Source: Candidatus Bathyarchaeota archaeon (lineage in GTDB: Archaea; Thermoproteota; Bathyarchaeia; 40CM-2-53-6; DTDX01). Taken from it: DNA of 47,880 nt. Below the pieces are notes generated by a model. It did not search any database and had not been told where the DNA came from. It saw only the letters and a program-made list of their open reading frames with translations. Made by a program: the position numbers and the translations under genes. Where the stretch lies: positions 1 through 47,880 of the forward strand of contig JAGTRF010000013.1 of assembly GCA_018396775.1 (NCBI GenBank), given 5' to 3'. Below, piece after piece: positions 1 through 7,843 of the stretch (positions within the stretch are counted from its first letter, which is position 1; the number at the start of each line of letters is the position of its first letter).

Positions 1-82
1 TATTATAGAGTATGCATGGATAGCTTTACGATTTTAGGTTAAAAAAGGCAAATTGATAGGTTATGATAAGTATAAAAAAGCG

Positions 83-523
83 TTAAAAAATAGTATTAAA
101 CCAAATTCTTTTAACTTCTTTAATTTTATCGAAATCTTTATTTTCGCTTACTATATGATGAGCTCCTGTTTTCTCTATTGTTGCTAAATGTATCGCATCA
201 GATGGTTTTAAGCTGTATTTAAGAAGGTATTTTTCAATTAATTTTAAATCCCCTTCTTCAATTGATATAACTTCTGTATAAGGTAACACGATAGTTTTTA
301 AGAATTTTAATGTAGTTTCATATGGAAGCCCATACTTTCTTGATATATATAATACTTCATTTATAATTAACATGTTAATGAAGAGCTGCTCTTTAAGCAG
401 CTTCATGAAAAACTCATCAAATCTCTTTCTTTCATCGCTTATCATAGCATTTATTCTACCAATTTTAGTTTTCTTAGCCTTAATAATAGAATTTAACGAA
501 TAAAAGAGAAAATTATGGAACAA
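83..523 (-). pseudogene. PIN-domain (VapC-like) protein, probably 5'-truncated
   Basis: The C-terminal two thirds read as a PIN ribonuclease domain. A helix with INEVLYISRKYG carries the conserved Glu, LKPSDAIHLAT carries the next metal-binding Asp, and HHIVSENKDFD is the last acidic strand. PIN domains normally begin with a hydrophobic strand ending in D-T/S-N/S, which supplies the first metal Asp; nothing like it is visible in frame. The open frame starts at a TTG lying inside one arm of a perfect 14-bp inverted repeat, and the next Met is residue 27. I infer a gene that has lost its start, or a start disrupted by whatever made the repeat. No antitoxin ORF is recognisable beside it. The PIN assignment is fairly safe; activity is doubtful. 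Confidence 0.55.
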
Positions 524-556
524 TTATCTGGACGTTTAAAGCCCAGATAATTGTTC
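518..556. repeat. Perfect 14-bp inverted repeat (hairpin)
   Basis: GAACAATTATCTGG (518-531) and CCAGATAATTGTTC (543-556) are exact reverse complements around an 11-nt spacer. The repeat lies between the ferredoxin stop and the PIN frame and overlaps the only available start of the PIN frame. There is no T-tract immediately after either arm, so it is not a typical archaeal terminator. It could be an operator, an mRNA hairpin or the footprint of a small element. Confidence 0.6.
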
Positions 557-624
557 AATTATTTATTTCCATGTTTAATAAAGGGTTTTTGTTTTTTTAA
601 TCTCGCTGCTTTTTTAAGCTAGGT

Positions 625-828
625 TTATTCTTTTACAGTTATAGCTTGAGTTGGGCATTGAGTTACGCAAGCCATGCATAAAATGCAGTCGTTCTCTCTT
701 ACTGGAACAGATTTTTTAGAGTCTGGATAATCTGGAAGGTCTTGCATTTCAAAAACGTTTACTGGGCATACGCTTACGCAAACTTCATCTCCATTGCATT
801 TGCTCCAATCAACTTTTACAGTTGGCAT
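625..828 (-). CDS. Small 2x[4Fe-4S]-type ferredoxin with Asp in the first cluster motif
   Basis: A low-potential electron carrier of about 67 residues. The second motif is a standard CxxCxxCxxxCP (CILCMACVTQCP). The first reads CNGDEVCVSVCP, i.e. CxxDxxCxxxCP, with Asp where the second Cys normally lies. This matches Pyrococcus-type ferredoxins, in which an Asp-ligated cluster interconverts between 3Fe and 4Fe forms. The frame can be extended to a TTG at 843, but the ATG at 828 gives the usual MPTVKV start and has GGAG nine bases upstream, so I prefer it. It is divergent from the polyferredoxin/oxidoreductase pair and could be the electron acceptor of that enzyme (inference). Confidence 0.9.
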   Translation of the reverse strand: MPTVKVDWSKCNGDEVCVSVCPVNVFEMQDLPDYPDSKKSVPVRENDCILCMACVTQCPTQAITVKE

Positions 829-967
829 TTTCACCATCTCCAAGTTTTTAATTTGGAGTATTTAAATGGATTATTTAAATTTTTGCCTTTTAAAGCCTTT
901 ATGTGAAAGCTTTTATTCTCTTTTATATTTATGTTATTTTTTAGAGCTAAATTTTGAGGTTTTGAAC

Positions 968-1372
968 TTGGCTAAAAGATTAGCAGTTTCAGATGTAGAT
1001 TTATGCGTTGGCTGTCAATGCTGCATGATAGCTTGCAACAGGAGGTTTGGTGAGGCTGGAGTGGCAAAATCCTCTATTCATATAAAATCTGCAGGTGGAA
1101 TAGAAAGGGGTTTTATAGTTTTAGTTTGCAGAGCTTGCGTTGATCCACCTTGCATGAAAGTTTGCCCAACTGATGCTTTATCTAAGAGAGTTGGAGGTGG
1201 AGTAATTTTAAATTCAAGTAAATGCGTTGGATGCAAGCTTTGCGTTAACGCTTGTACAATTGGCGCTATATTTTGGGATGAAGAAAACGAGAAACCTGTT
1301 ATCTGTGTTCACTGCGGTTATTGCGTTAACTATTGCCCTTATAATGTTATAAAAATGGAGGAGATTAGTTAA
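968..1372 (+). CDS. Four-cluster polyferredoxin subunit next to an aldehyde:ferredoxin oxidoreductase
   Basis: An iron-sulfur protein of about 134 residues with four cysteine motifs in order: CVGCQCCMIAC, CRACVDPPCMKVCP, CVGCKLCVNAC and CVHCGYCVNYCP. This is enough for four [4Fe-4S] clusters, as in HycB/CooF-like electron-transfer subunits and in the small subunits of WOR5-, YdhY- and AorA-type oxidoreductases. The open frame runs back to 866, but that 34-codon extension is unlike the family. The TTG at 968 has GAGGT (956-960) seven bases upstream, so I start there. The stop is one base from the GTG start of the large subunit, so the two should be cotranscribed and act as a complex passing electrons from the tungstopterin site to ferredoxin or another carrier. 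Confidence 0.88.
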   Translation: MAKRLAVSDVDLCVGCQCCMIACNRRFGEAGVAKSSIHIKSAGGIERGFIVLVCRACVDPPCMKVCPTDALSKRVGGGVILNSSKCVGCKLCVNACTIGAIFWDEENEKPVICVHCGYCVNYCPYNVIKMEEIS

Positions 1373-1373
1373 A

Positions 1374-3131
1374 GTGAAGTTTATACCTTCAAAAGTTCTT
1401 TACATAGATCTTTCAAGAAGAAGATTTTGGGTTGAAGATAGAAGAAAGTTTTTTGAAGAGTGGATAGGGGGTTCAGGAGTAGCAATAAAGCTTCTTGAGG
1501 AAGAATGCCCTAAAAACGTTAATCCTCTTGAACCAGAGAACCCAATAATATTTGCTATAGGCCCTTTTACAAGCTTTTATCCTATAGCTTCTAAAACTGT
1601 AGCCATGTTTAAATCACCTTTAACTGGAAATTTAGGAGAAAGCCATTGCGGAGGAAGAAGCGCTTTAGCCATAAGAATGGCTGGTTATGGGGCAATAGTT
1701 ATTAAGGGAGCGAGCGAAACACCTGTTTATTTAGCTATTCATGGGGAAAAAACTTATTTTAGAGAGGGCTCAGCCATCTGGAATATGGCTAACAGTTATA
1801 CTGTTGGAAGAATTTTAAGAGATAGAGAGCCTGGCGCAGGAGCTAGAACAATTATGCGTATAGGAAGGGCTGGAGAAAAATTAATTTCATATGCTTGCGT
1901 AGTTACGGAAACTTACAGGCATTTTGGAAGGCTTGGTTTAGGAGCTGTTTTCGGAGGCAAAAAATTAAAGGCAATAGTAATTTCAGGAAGAAAATCTTTA
2001 CCTTTAGCTGATTCTAAAGCTTATAGAGAGGTTTATAAGGAAATTTTTGACGCGTTGCTAGCGTCACCTTCAATGAAAAAATATCATGAATTAGGCACAT
2101 CTATGAATGTTAATCCTTTAAATGAAATTAAAGCTTTACCAACAAGAAACTTAAAAAAAGCAAATTTCGAGGAAGCTGAAAAAATTTCTGGAGAAGCTTT
2201 CGCTAAAGATTTTCTTGGAAAAAGGTTAGCTTGCGCTCATTGTCCAGTAAGCTGCATACATTTAGCTGCTCTTAGAACCCCGTATGATTTAGAGCCATAT
2301 TTTTATAAAACAAAAATGATTTGTTATGATTATGAAACTATTTATGCTTTAGGATCTATGATTGGAGTAAGCGACCCTAAAGAGCTTCTTAAGCTTTTAG
2401 ATGAAGTTGAAGCTTTAGGGCTTGACGCTATAAGCACAGGCGTAGCGTTAGCTTGGGCTACAGAAGCGCAAGAAAAAGGTTTAATTTCAACTAAAGAAAC
2501 TAACGGATTACATTTAAAATGGAGTGAAGCTGAAACCTACTTAAAAGCAATAAAGCTTCTAGTAAATCAAGTAAATGATTTCTATAAAGCTTTAGGAAAA
2601 GGCGTTGAATACGCTTCAAGCATTTACGGTGGAAAGGATTTCGCGTTAGCTTTCGGCGGAAACGAGATGCCAGGTTACCATACAGGTTTAGCCGCGCATC
2701 TAGGCTTTTTAATAGGCTCTCGACATAGCCATTTAGATTGCGCAGGCTATAGCATAGATCAAAAAATAATCGCTAGCAGAAAAAAATTAACGATTGAAGA
2801 GTTAACTGAAGAATTAATAAACGAGGAGGCTTGGAGGCAAATTTTATCAAGCCTAGTAATATGCTTTTTCGCTAGAGGAATTTACAAGCCTGAATTAATT
2901 ATTAAAGCTTTCAAACCTTTAGGAATGGAATTTACTGAAGATTCCTTAAAGGCGATTGGCAAAAAAATTCTTAAAGCTAAATATGAATTTAAAGTTAGGG
3001 AAGGCTTTAACCTAGGTGAATTAAGAATTCCTGAAAGAATTCTTCAAACTTCAGCTCCTGCAGGTGAAATTTCAAAAGAATCAATAATAAAAGCTTTAAA
3101 GCTGGTTGAAGAAAAGTTAACTGCTCTTTAA
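1374..3131 (+). CDS. Aldehyde:ferredoxin oxidoreductase family protein (tungstopterin enzyme)
   Basis: 585 residues, close to the 600 usual for the family. The N-terminal domain has the AOR signature region (GPFTSFYPIASKTVAMFKSP, then GNLGESHCGG) and the pterin-contact segment FGRLGLGAVFGGKKLKAI. The [4Fe-4S] ligands are visible as C287-x2-C290-x3-C294 (CAHCPVSC) and a distant C456 in HLDCAGYS, spaced as in Pyrococcus AOR. GTG start with GGAGGAG about 15 bases upstream. It is expected to oxidise an aldehyde, or run the reverse acid reduction, in the cytoplasm using a W-bis-pterin cofactor. The dedicated four-cluster partner upstream makes it resemble WOR5 or the AorAB/YdhV group rather than single-subunit AOR. 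Substrate cannot be told from sequence. Confidence 0.9.
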   Translation: MKFIPSKVLYIDLSRRRFWVEDRRKFFEEWIGGSGVAIKLLEEECPKNVNPLEPENPIIFAIGPFTSFYPIASKTVAMFKSPLTGNLGESHCGGRSALAIRMAGYGAIVIKGASETPVYLAIHGEKTYFREGSAIWNMANSYTVGRILRDREPGAGARTIMRIGRAGEKLISYACVVTETYRHFGRLGLGAVFGGKKLKAIVISGRKSLPLADSKAYREVYKEIFDALLASPSMKKYHELGTSMNVNPLNEIKALPTRNLKKANFEEAEKISGEAFAKDFLGKRLACAHCPVSCIHLAALRTPYDLEPYFYKTKMICYDYETIYALGSMIGVSDPKELLKLLDEVEALGLDAISTGVALAWATEAQEKGLISTKETNGLHLKWSEAETYLKAIKLLVNQVNDFYKALGKGVEYASSIYGGKDFALAFGGNEMPGYHTGLAAHLGFLIGSRHSHLDCAGYSIDQKIIASRKKLTIEELTEELINEEAWRQILSSLVICFFARGIYKPELIIKAFKPLGMEFTEDSLKAIGKKILKAKYEFKVREGFNLGELRIPERILQTSAPAGEISKESIIKALKLVEEKLTAL

Positions 3132-3167
3132 AACCTCAATTATTTTAAAGGTTTTATTTTTTTAAGA

Positions 3168-3226
3168 GGGCTCTGTTCTGGTTGTCACCGGTCATTAATC
3201 CCAAATACCAGCTTTCATCATCGCCC
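3168..3226 (-). ncRNA. Possible box C/D-like small RNA
   Basis: This GC-richer island sits in an AT-rich gap between convergent genes. Read on the minus strand it opens with GGGC, then GATGATGA (a perfect box C), and ends AACAGA-GCCC. The GGGC/GCCC ends can form a terminal stem. The expected box D (CTGA) is only CAGA, and internal C'/D' boxes are not convincing. An inner stem (CTGG/CCAG) is also possible. A TATA-like AT stretch lies 24-30 bases upstream, but no T-tract follows. Weak candidate. Confidence 0.25.
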
Positions 3227-3265
3227 AATTTAAACTAGCATTAAGTTAAATTTTAATGTTTCGTA

Positions 3266-4051
3266 TTACTTATTTATAAAAAAAGGCGGCTCCCTTTTAT
3301 GTTTTGTTTCATTAAATCTTTTAAACATAATTAAAATTTTATTTAATGGAATACTTGTTAATTCTTCAATTTTTTCTGGATAAAGTTTTAAATCGAATAA
3401 TCCAACCAAAACTTTATCCAGTTTATCGTAATCTAATGGAAGTTCATCAACAACTTTATGACCGGGGTAAAGTTGAGGGCTGCTAGGTTTATTAACGATT
3501 CTAGATGGTAAACCTAAATAAGCAGCCAGCTCTCTAACTTGAGTTTTATAAAGATGGGCTATAGGCATAAAATCTACGCCACCATCCCCATATTTAGTAA
3601 AATATCCTATAAGCCTCTCGCTTTTATCGCCTGTTCCAACAACCAATCGATTCTCTATATTCGCGTAATAATAAAGAATAACCATTCTTATTCTAGCTAT
3701 AATATTAGCCGCCGGAATCTTCTGTTTTTCTAAATCAACTTTAAGAGCTTTAAAGAATGACTCACTTATATTATCTATATTTACTTTTTCAACTTTAATC
3801 CCAAGTTGTTGAGCTAAAAATTCAGCATCCTCCACATCTTCTTTAGGAGTAAAACTTGTAGGCATGATAACACCTAAACAATTATTTTTTCCTAAAGCTT
3901 TAACACATAAAACTGCAGTCACGCAACTATCAACTCCACCACTTAACCCTACAACAACACCTTTAGCCCTTGATTTCCCAACTATTTCCTTAATAAAACC
4001 TGTTATTTCATCTACAGTTTCTTGAAGATTCAATTTAGGAACTTCAATCAA
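3266..4051 (-). CDS. nadE: NH3-dependent NAD+ synthetase
   Basis: Catalyses ATP-dependent amidation of deamido-NAD to NAD+. The N-type ATP pyrophosphatase P-loop is explicit (VGLSGGVDSC). Further NadE hallmarks are VIMPTSFTPKEDVEDA, VVGTGDKSERLIGYFTKYGD and PIAHLYKTQVRELA, followed by PSSPQLYPG. At about 260 residues it lacks a glutaminase domain, so it uses free ammonia or a separate amidotransferase. The frame can start at GTG 4060, but that GTG lies inside a GGTGA Shine-Dalgarno five bases before a TTG at 4051, which I take as the start. It is divergent from the antiporter gene, sharing a promoter region of about 150 bp. Confidence 0.93.
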   Translation of the reverse strand: MIEVPKLNLQETVDEITGFIKEIVGKSRAKGVVVGLSGGVDSCVTAVLCVKALGKNNCLGVIMPTSFTPKEDVEDAEFLAQQLGIKVEKVNIDNISESFFKALKVDLEKQKIPAANIIARIRMVILYYYANIENRLVVGTGDKSERLIGYFTKYGDGGVDFMPIAHLYKTQVRELAAYLGLPSRIVNKPSSPQLYPGHKVVDELPLDYDKLDKVLVGLFDLKLYPEKIEELTSIPLNKILIMFKRFNETKHKREPPFFINK

Positions 4052-4210
4052 GCTAGTCACCTTAATTTAAATTAGAAGAATCAAACTTTTAAAGTTTCAT
4101 ATATCTATCAAAAATAATTTAGAAAAATTTATTAATAATGGCTTTATAATAAAGGCTAAAAACAGAGAATTTAACGGCATTAAAAAGGGGGAATTAAAAG
4201 GTGGTTGCTG

Positions 4211-6409
4211 ATGAAGACTTTACTAACAATTGTTATTTTAATTTTTATTTTAACGCTTCCCTTTATTAATGCTTTAGAAGAAGAAGGTATTATTTATGGA
4301 AGTGTTTATACCCTTGTAAATGATGAACGTACCCCTATAAATGCTTTAATTTCAATTTATGAAAATAATACTTTAATTAAGAAAAGTTACGTTGAAAGCG
4401 ATGGAACATATAATATTAAGCTTAAACCAGGAGCGTACACTTTAAAAATTGAAAAAAAAGGTTATATAAGCAAGCAAGCATTTATTATACTTAAACCAAA
4501 TTTAAAATTAGAAGTTAATTTTGAATTAGAAGAATATAAAAACCCTTATGAAGTTACCCTCTTTATAAAAGGTCTTTCCTTAAATAATTACCCAGAAATA
4601 AATATAGATGGATTATTTCAAGGATACGCTCTTAATAAAACTGTTTACTTATTTAAAGATGGAAGCGCACATGTTTTAAGTTTAAGCGAAATAACTGAAG
4701 AAAATGAAAGATACATAATTAAAGATGACCCCTTAGTAAAAATTAATTCTTCAAAAACTATTCAGTTTAATTATACAAAGCAGTTTTATGTATATTCATT
4801 CAGCTTTCCAAATTTAACTGGTTGGTACGATGAGAATTCAATAATAACTTTAGAAGCAGTAAAAACTATTGAGTTTCTTAATGAAACTAGATTAGTTTTT
4901 AATTATTGGATTTTAAACGAGAAAATAATTAATGAAAATCCAATAGTTATAAAAGTTAATTCAAGCTTAAAGCTTGATGCAAATTATGAAAGACAGTATT
5001 TGCTTCAAGTTTATTCAAGCAAAGCTGAAGCTTACGGTGGAGGCTGGTATAAGGAGGGATGTGAAGCTAAAGTAAGCCTATCTAAACTTGAAGTGGATGA
5101 ATTGGCGTTTAAATATAAATTTAAAGGTTGGAAAGGGGATGTTGAAAGCGTAAACTCAACTTTAACCTTATTAATGGATTCTCCAAAAAAGCTTTATGCT
5201 GAATGGGAAGCTAAAGCGCCTATTGAAGCTAATGTTAACCCTATTTATACAGCCATTATTTCCATAAGCATTTTAATATGCGTAGCAAGGTTTTTAAGTG
5301 GAATCTTTATTAAGCTTAAAATTCCTGAAGTTTTAGGAGAATTATTTGCAGGAATAATTTTAAGTCCTTACGCTTTTGGAGGATTAAAAATAGCTGGAAT
5401 TCAGCTTATAGAATTAAATGAGTATGTTTTAGCTTTCGCTGAAATAGGTGCGATTCTACTTCTTTTTATAGCTGGGCTTGAAGTAAGCTTCGCTCAATTT
5501 AAAGCTACAGGATTTGAATCAGCTATTATAGGAGCTTTAGGTGTGGTTATACCATTTTTCACAGGCACTTATGTTACGCTTATTTTAGGTTTTAGTTGGC
5601 ATTCAAGCCTTATAGTAGGCGCTACTTTAACAGCTACAAGCATAGCAATAACTATGAAAGCTTTAGAGGAAATTGGAAAGTTAACATCTATAGAGGGAAA
5701 TTTAATGATAAACTCCGCTGTAATAGATGACGTTCTTGGATTAATAGTTTTAACTATAGTTATATCAATTGTTTCTTCAGGAACTGTTCCATCAATATTA
5801 AACTTAATTTTAATATTATTAAAAGCTATTTTATTTTGGTTTTTGCTTATGATGATTGTAGTATTTATAGCTCCACGCTTCATTAGCATTGCAGCAAGAT
5901 GGGAAGCTAAAGGAACTGTAGAAGCTGTTTCAACAGCAATATGCTTTGGAAGCGCTGTAAGCGCAGCCAGCATAGGGTTATCCCCTATTGTTGGAAGTTA
6001 CGCAGCTGGAATGGCTTTAGCTGAATCTCATGTTATAGCTAAAATAAAAGATTATATAGATAAGCTTAGCATGATTTTCGCTCCAATATTCTTCGCTGTT
6101 ATTGGAGCGCAATTCAACATTAAAGCCTTAACTATAAATAGTATATTCATAACATTAATTTTATTAGCTATAGCTGTTTTAAGCAAGTTAATCGGATGCG
6201 GTTTACCTGCAATTGCTCTTCTTAAAAACTCTAGGCAAGGATTAAGAGTAGGTTTAGGAATGGTTTCTAGAGGGGAAGTGGGTTTAATTATAGCTGGTAT
6301 AGGAATAACTTCAGGGTTAATAACTCAGGATTTATATGCGGCAATAATAACAACAGTAATTTTAACTACAATAATTACACCTATAACTTTGAAAAGATCA
6401 TATAGTTAA
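4211..6409 (+). CDS. CPA2/NapA-like cation:proton antiporter with a secreted carboxypeptidase-regulatory/InlB-repeat-like N-terminal half
   Basis: About 732 residues from the ATG at 4211, which has GGTGG six bases upstream. A signal peptide (1-22) is followed by a carboxypeptidase-regulatory-like beta domain (about 28-110; DGTYNIKLKPGAYTLKIEKKGY) and then two Listeria/InlB-type repeat-like segments (about 190-340), each ending in a FKGWKGD- or YWILNEK-like turn. From about 345 a membrane domain of 11-13 helices follows, with IPEVLGELFAGIILSP, a SAVIDDVLGLIVL motif whose Asp pair falls near 506/507, and a conserved VSRGEVGLIIAGIG segment. The Asp pair is the ion-binding site of electrogenic CPA2 antiporters such as NapA. 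The soluble part should face outside. The fusion is unusual; it could sense or bind cell-surface material. Transport of Na+ or K+ against H+ is inferred from the family. Confidence 0.87.
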   Translation: MKTLLTIVILIFILTLPFINALEEEGIIYGSVYTLVNDERTPINALISIYENNTLIKKSYVESDGTYNIKLKPGAYTLKIEKKGYISKQAFIILKPNLKLEVNFELEEYKNPYEVTLFIKGLSLNNYPEINIDGLFQGYALNKTVYLFKDGSAHVLSLSEITEENERYIIKDDPLVKINSSKTIQFNYTKQFYVYSFSFPNLTGWYDENSIITLEAVKTIEFLNETRLVFNYWILNEKIINENPIVIKVNSSLKLDANYERQYLLQVYSSKAEAYGGGWYKEGCEAKVSLSKLEVDELAFKYKFKGWKGDVESVNSTLTLLMDSPKKLYAEWEAKAPIEANVNPIYTAIISISILICVARFLSGIFIKLKIPEVLGELFAGIILSPYAFGGLKIAGIQLIELNEYVLAFAEIGAILLLFIAGLEVSFAQFKATGFESAIIGALGVVIPFFTGTYVTLILGFSWHSSLIVGATLTATSIAITMKALEEIGKLTSIEGNLMINSAVIDDVLGLIVLTIVISIVSSGTVPSILNLILILLKAILFWFLLMMIVVFIAPRFISIAARWEAKGTVEAVSTAICFGSAVSAASIGLSPIVGSYAAGMALAESHVIAKIKDYIDKLSMIFAPIFFAVIGAQFNIKALTINSIFITLILLAIAVLSKLIGCGLPAIALLKNSRQGLRVGLGMVSRGEVGLIIAGIGITSGLITQDLYAAIITTVILTTIITPITLKRSYS

Positions 6410-6437
6410 AAATTGTTTTTTTATTAGGAAAAGTTTA

Positions 6438-7709
6438 TTAAAAAGATTTCAGAATTAATAAAAGATTTACTGTTGCTACAGTGATTAATAAAATTATTAT
6501 ACCTATTTTTGCGAATTCTTTAAAAGTTATTAAAACGCCTCTTCTTCGAGAAAGACCAATTGCTATAATATTTGCTGAAGCACCTATTATTGTTCCATTT
6601 CCTCCAAAACCGCATCCTAAAGCTAAAGCCCACCATAAAGAATAAATAGGTATTCCAGAGACCTTTGAAGCGCCTTTTAATAAAGGAATAAAAGAAGCGG
6701 CTAAAGGTATATTATCTATTGCTGAGGAAATTAAAGCTGAAGACCATAAAATTAATGTAACAGCAATTAAAGAATTATGATTAATTATTAATGTTATATA
6801 AGATGCAAATTTTTGAATAACTCCTACTTTCTCAAGTCCACCTACAATTATAAATAAACAACCAAAAAAGATGAGTGTATTCCATTCAACATCCTCAAGT
6901 ATTCTCGGCATTTTTTCTCCTCCAATTAAAAGAATGAATGATGCTGCAAGCAAAACAATAATTGATGGGGATAAACTTAATTTATGATGAATTGTAAGCA
7001 GAAATATTGTAATACAAAACACTAAAATCCCTATTTTAAACAATCTTTTATCTGAAATAACTTCTGAAGGTTTAATGGGAATTTTTAAAGCTTCTACTTT
7101 AACATTTACTTCTTTTTTATAATATTTAGTAGAGAGAAAAATTAATATAAGAAGATTTAAAAATGAGATTGGCGCTGTATTTAAAAGAAAATCTATAAAG
7201 GTTAAGTTTCCAGCTGAAGCTATCATTATATTTGGCGGGTCGCCGATTAATGTTGCTGTTCCACCAATATTTGAAGCTAACACCTGAGTTATAATATATG
7301 GTTTTGGGTTTAACTTTAATATTTCAGCGATATCTATCGTTACAGAAACCATAAATAATATTGTTGTAACATTATCTAAGAAAGCTGAAAGAAAGCCTGT
7401 TGTTAAACTAAATATAATTAGCATTAATTTAGAATTATATTTGCAAATATCCGCTAAATATAAGCCTAACCAACGAAAAAAACCAGCTTCCCTTAAAGCT
7501 CCAATAACAATCATCATTCCGAAAAGCAAACCTAAAGCTTCAAAATTTACATAACCAAGCATTTCATCTCTAGTTAAGATTTTAGCAGCCCATAAAGCAG
7601 TTACGCCAGCAATTGAAGCTATCGTCCGCTCTTTATAACCTGTAGCTATAAGAATATAAGTTAACATAAAAATTGTTATAGCAAGCGTTTCTTGAGTAAT
7701 AGGAGACAT
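6438..7709 (-). CDS. ArsB/NhaD-superfamily (SLC13-like) membrane transporter
   Basis: 423 residues with 11-12 membrane helices. The two inverted-repeat signature loops of the ion-transporter superfamily are seen: SNIGGTATLIGDPPNIMIA in the first half and GFGGNGTIIGASANIIAIG in the second. The closest groups are NhaD-type Na+/H+ antiporters, ArsB and the P-protein family, so transport of Na+, an oxyanion or a dicarboxylate is possible. No arsenic genes are adjacent, which argues against arsenite efflux. It is convergent with the CPA2-type antiporter, 28 bp away; the two together suggest a sodium/proton homeostasis locus (inference). Confidence 0.85.
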   Translation of the reverse strand: MSPITQETLAITIFMLTYILIATGYKERTIASIAGVTALWAAKILTRDEMLGYVNFEALGLLFGMMIVIGALREAGFFRWLGLYLADICKYNSKLMLIIFSLTTGFLSAFLDNVTTILFMVSVTIDIAEILKLNPKPYIITQVLASNIGGTATLIGDPPNIMIASAGNLTFIDFLLNTAPISFLNLLILIFLSTKYYKKEVNVKVEALKIPIKPSEVISDKRLFKIGILVFCITIFLLTIHHKLSLSPSIIVLLAASFILLIGGEKMPRILEDVEWNTLIFFGCLFIIVGGLEKVGVIQKFASYITLIINHNSLIAVTLILWSSALISSAIDNIPLAASFIPLLKGASKVSGIPIYSLWWALALGCGFGGNGTIIGASANIIAIGLSRRRGVLITFKEFAKIGIIILLITVATVNLLLILKSF

Positions 7710-7843
7710 TCAACATTCACACAATTAAACCTAACGTATAATTATTAATAAATTTTAAGATTTAAATTGTTTATTTTATGAAAAAATGATTGCAAAAGTT
7801 AATAAGGAAAAAAATGCTCTAAATTTTTGAGAAGGGATTAAAT

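Noticed and set aside
1-37. Possible 3' tail of an upstream plus-strand gene (IIEYAWIALRF then TAG)
   Set aside because: Only 11 codons are inside the window and no family can be recognised; too little to call a feature.
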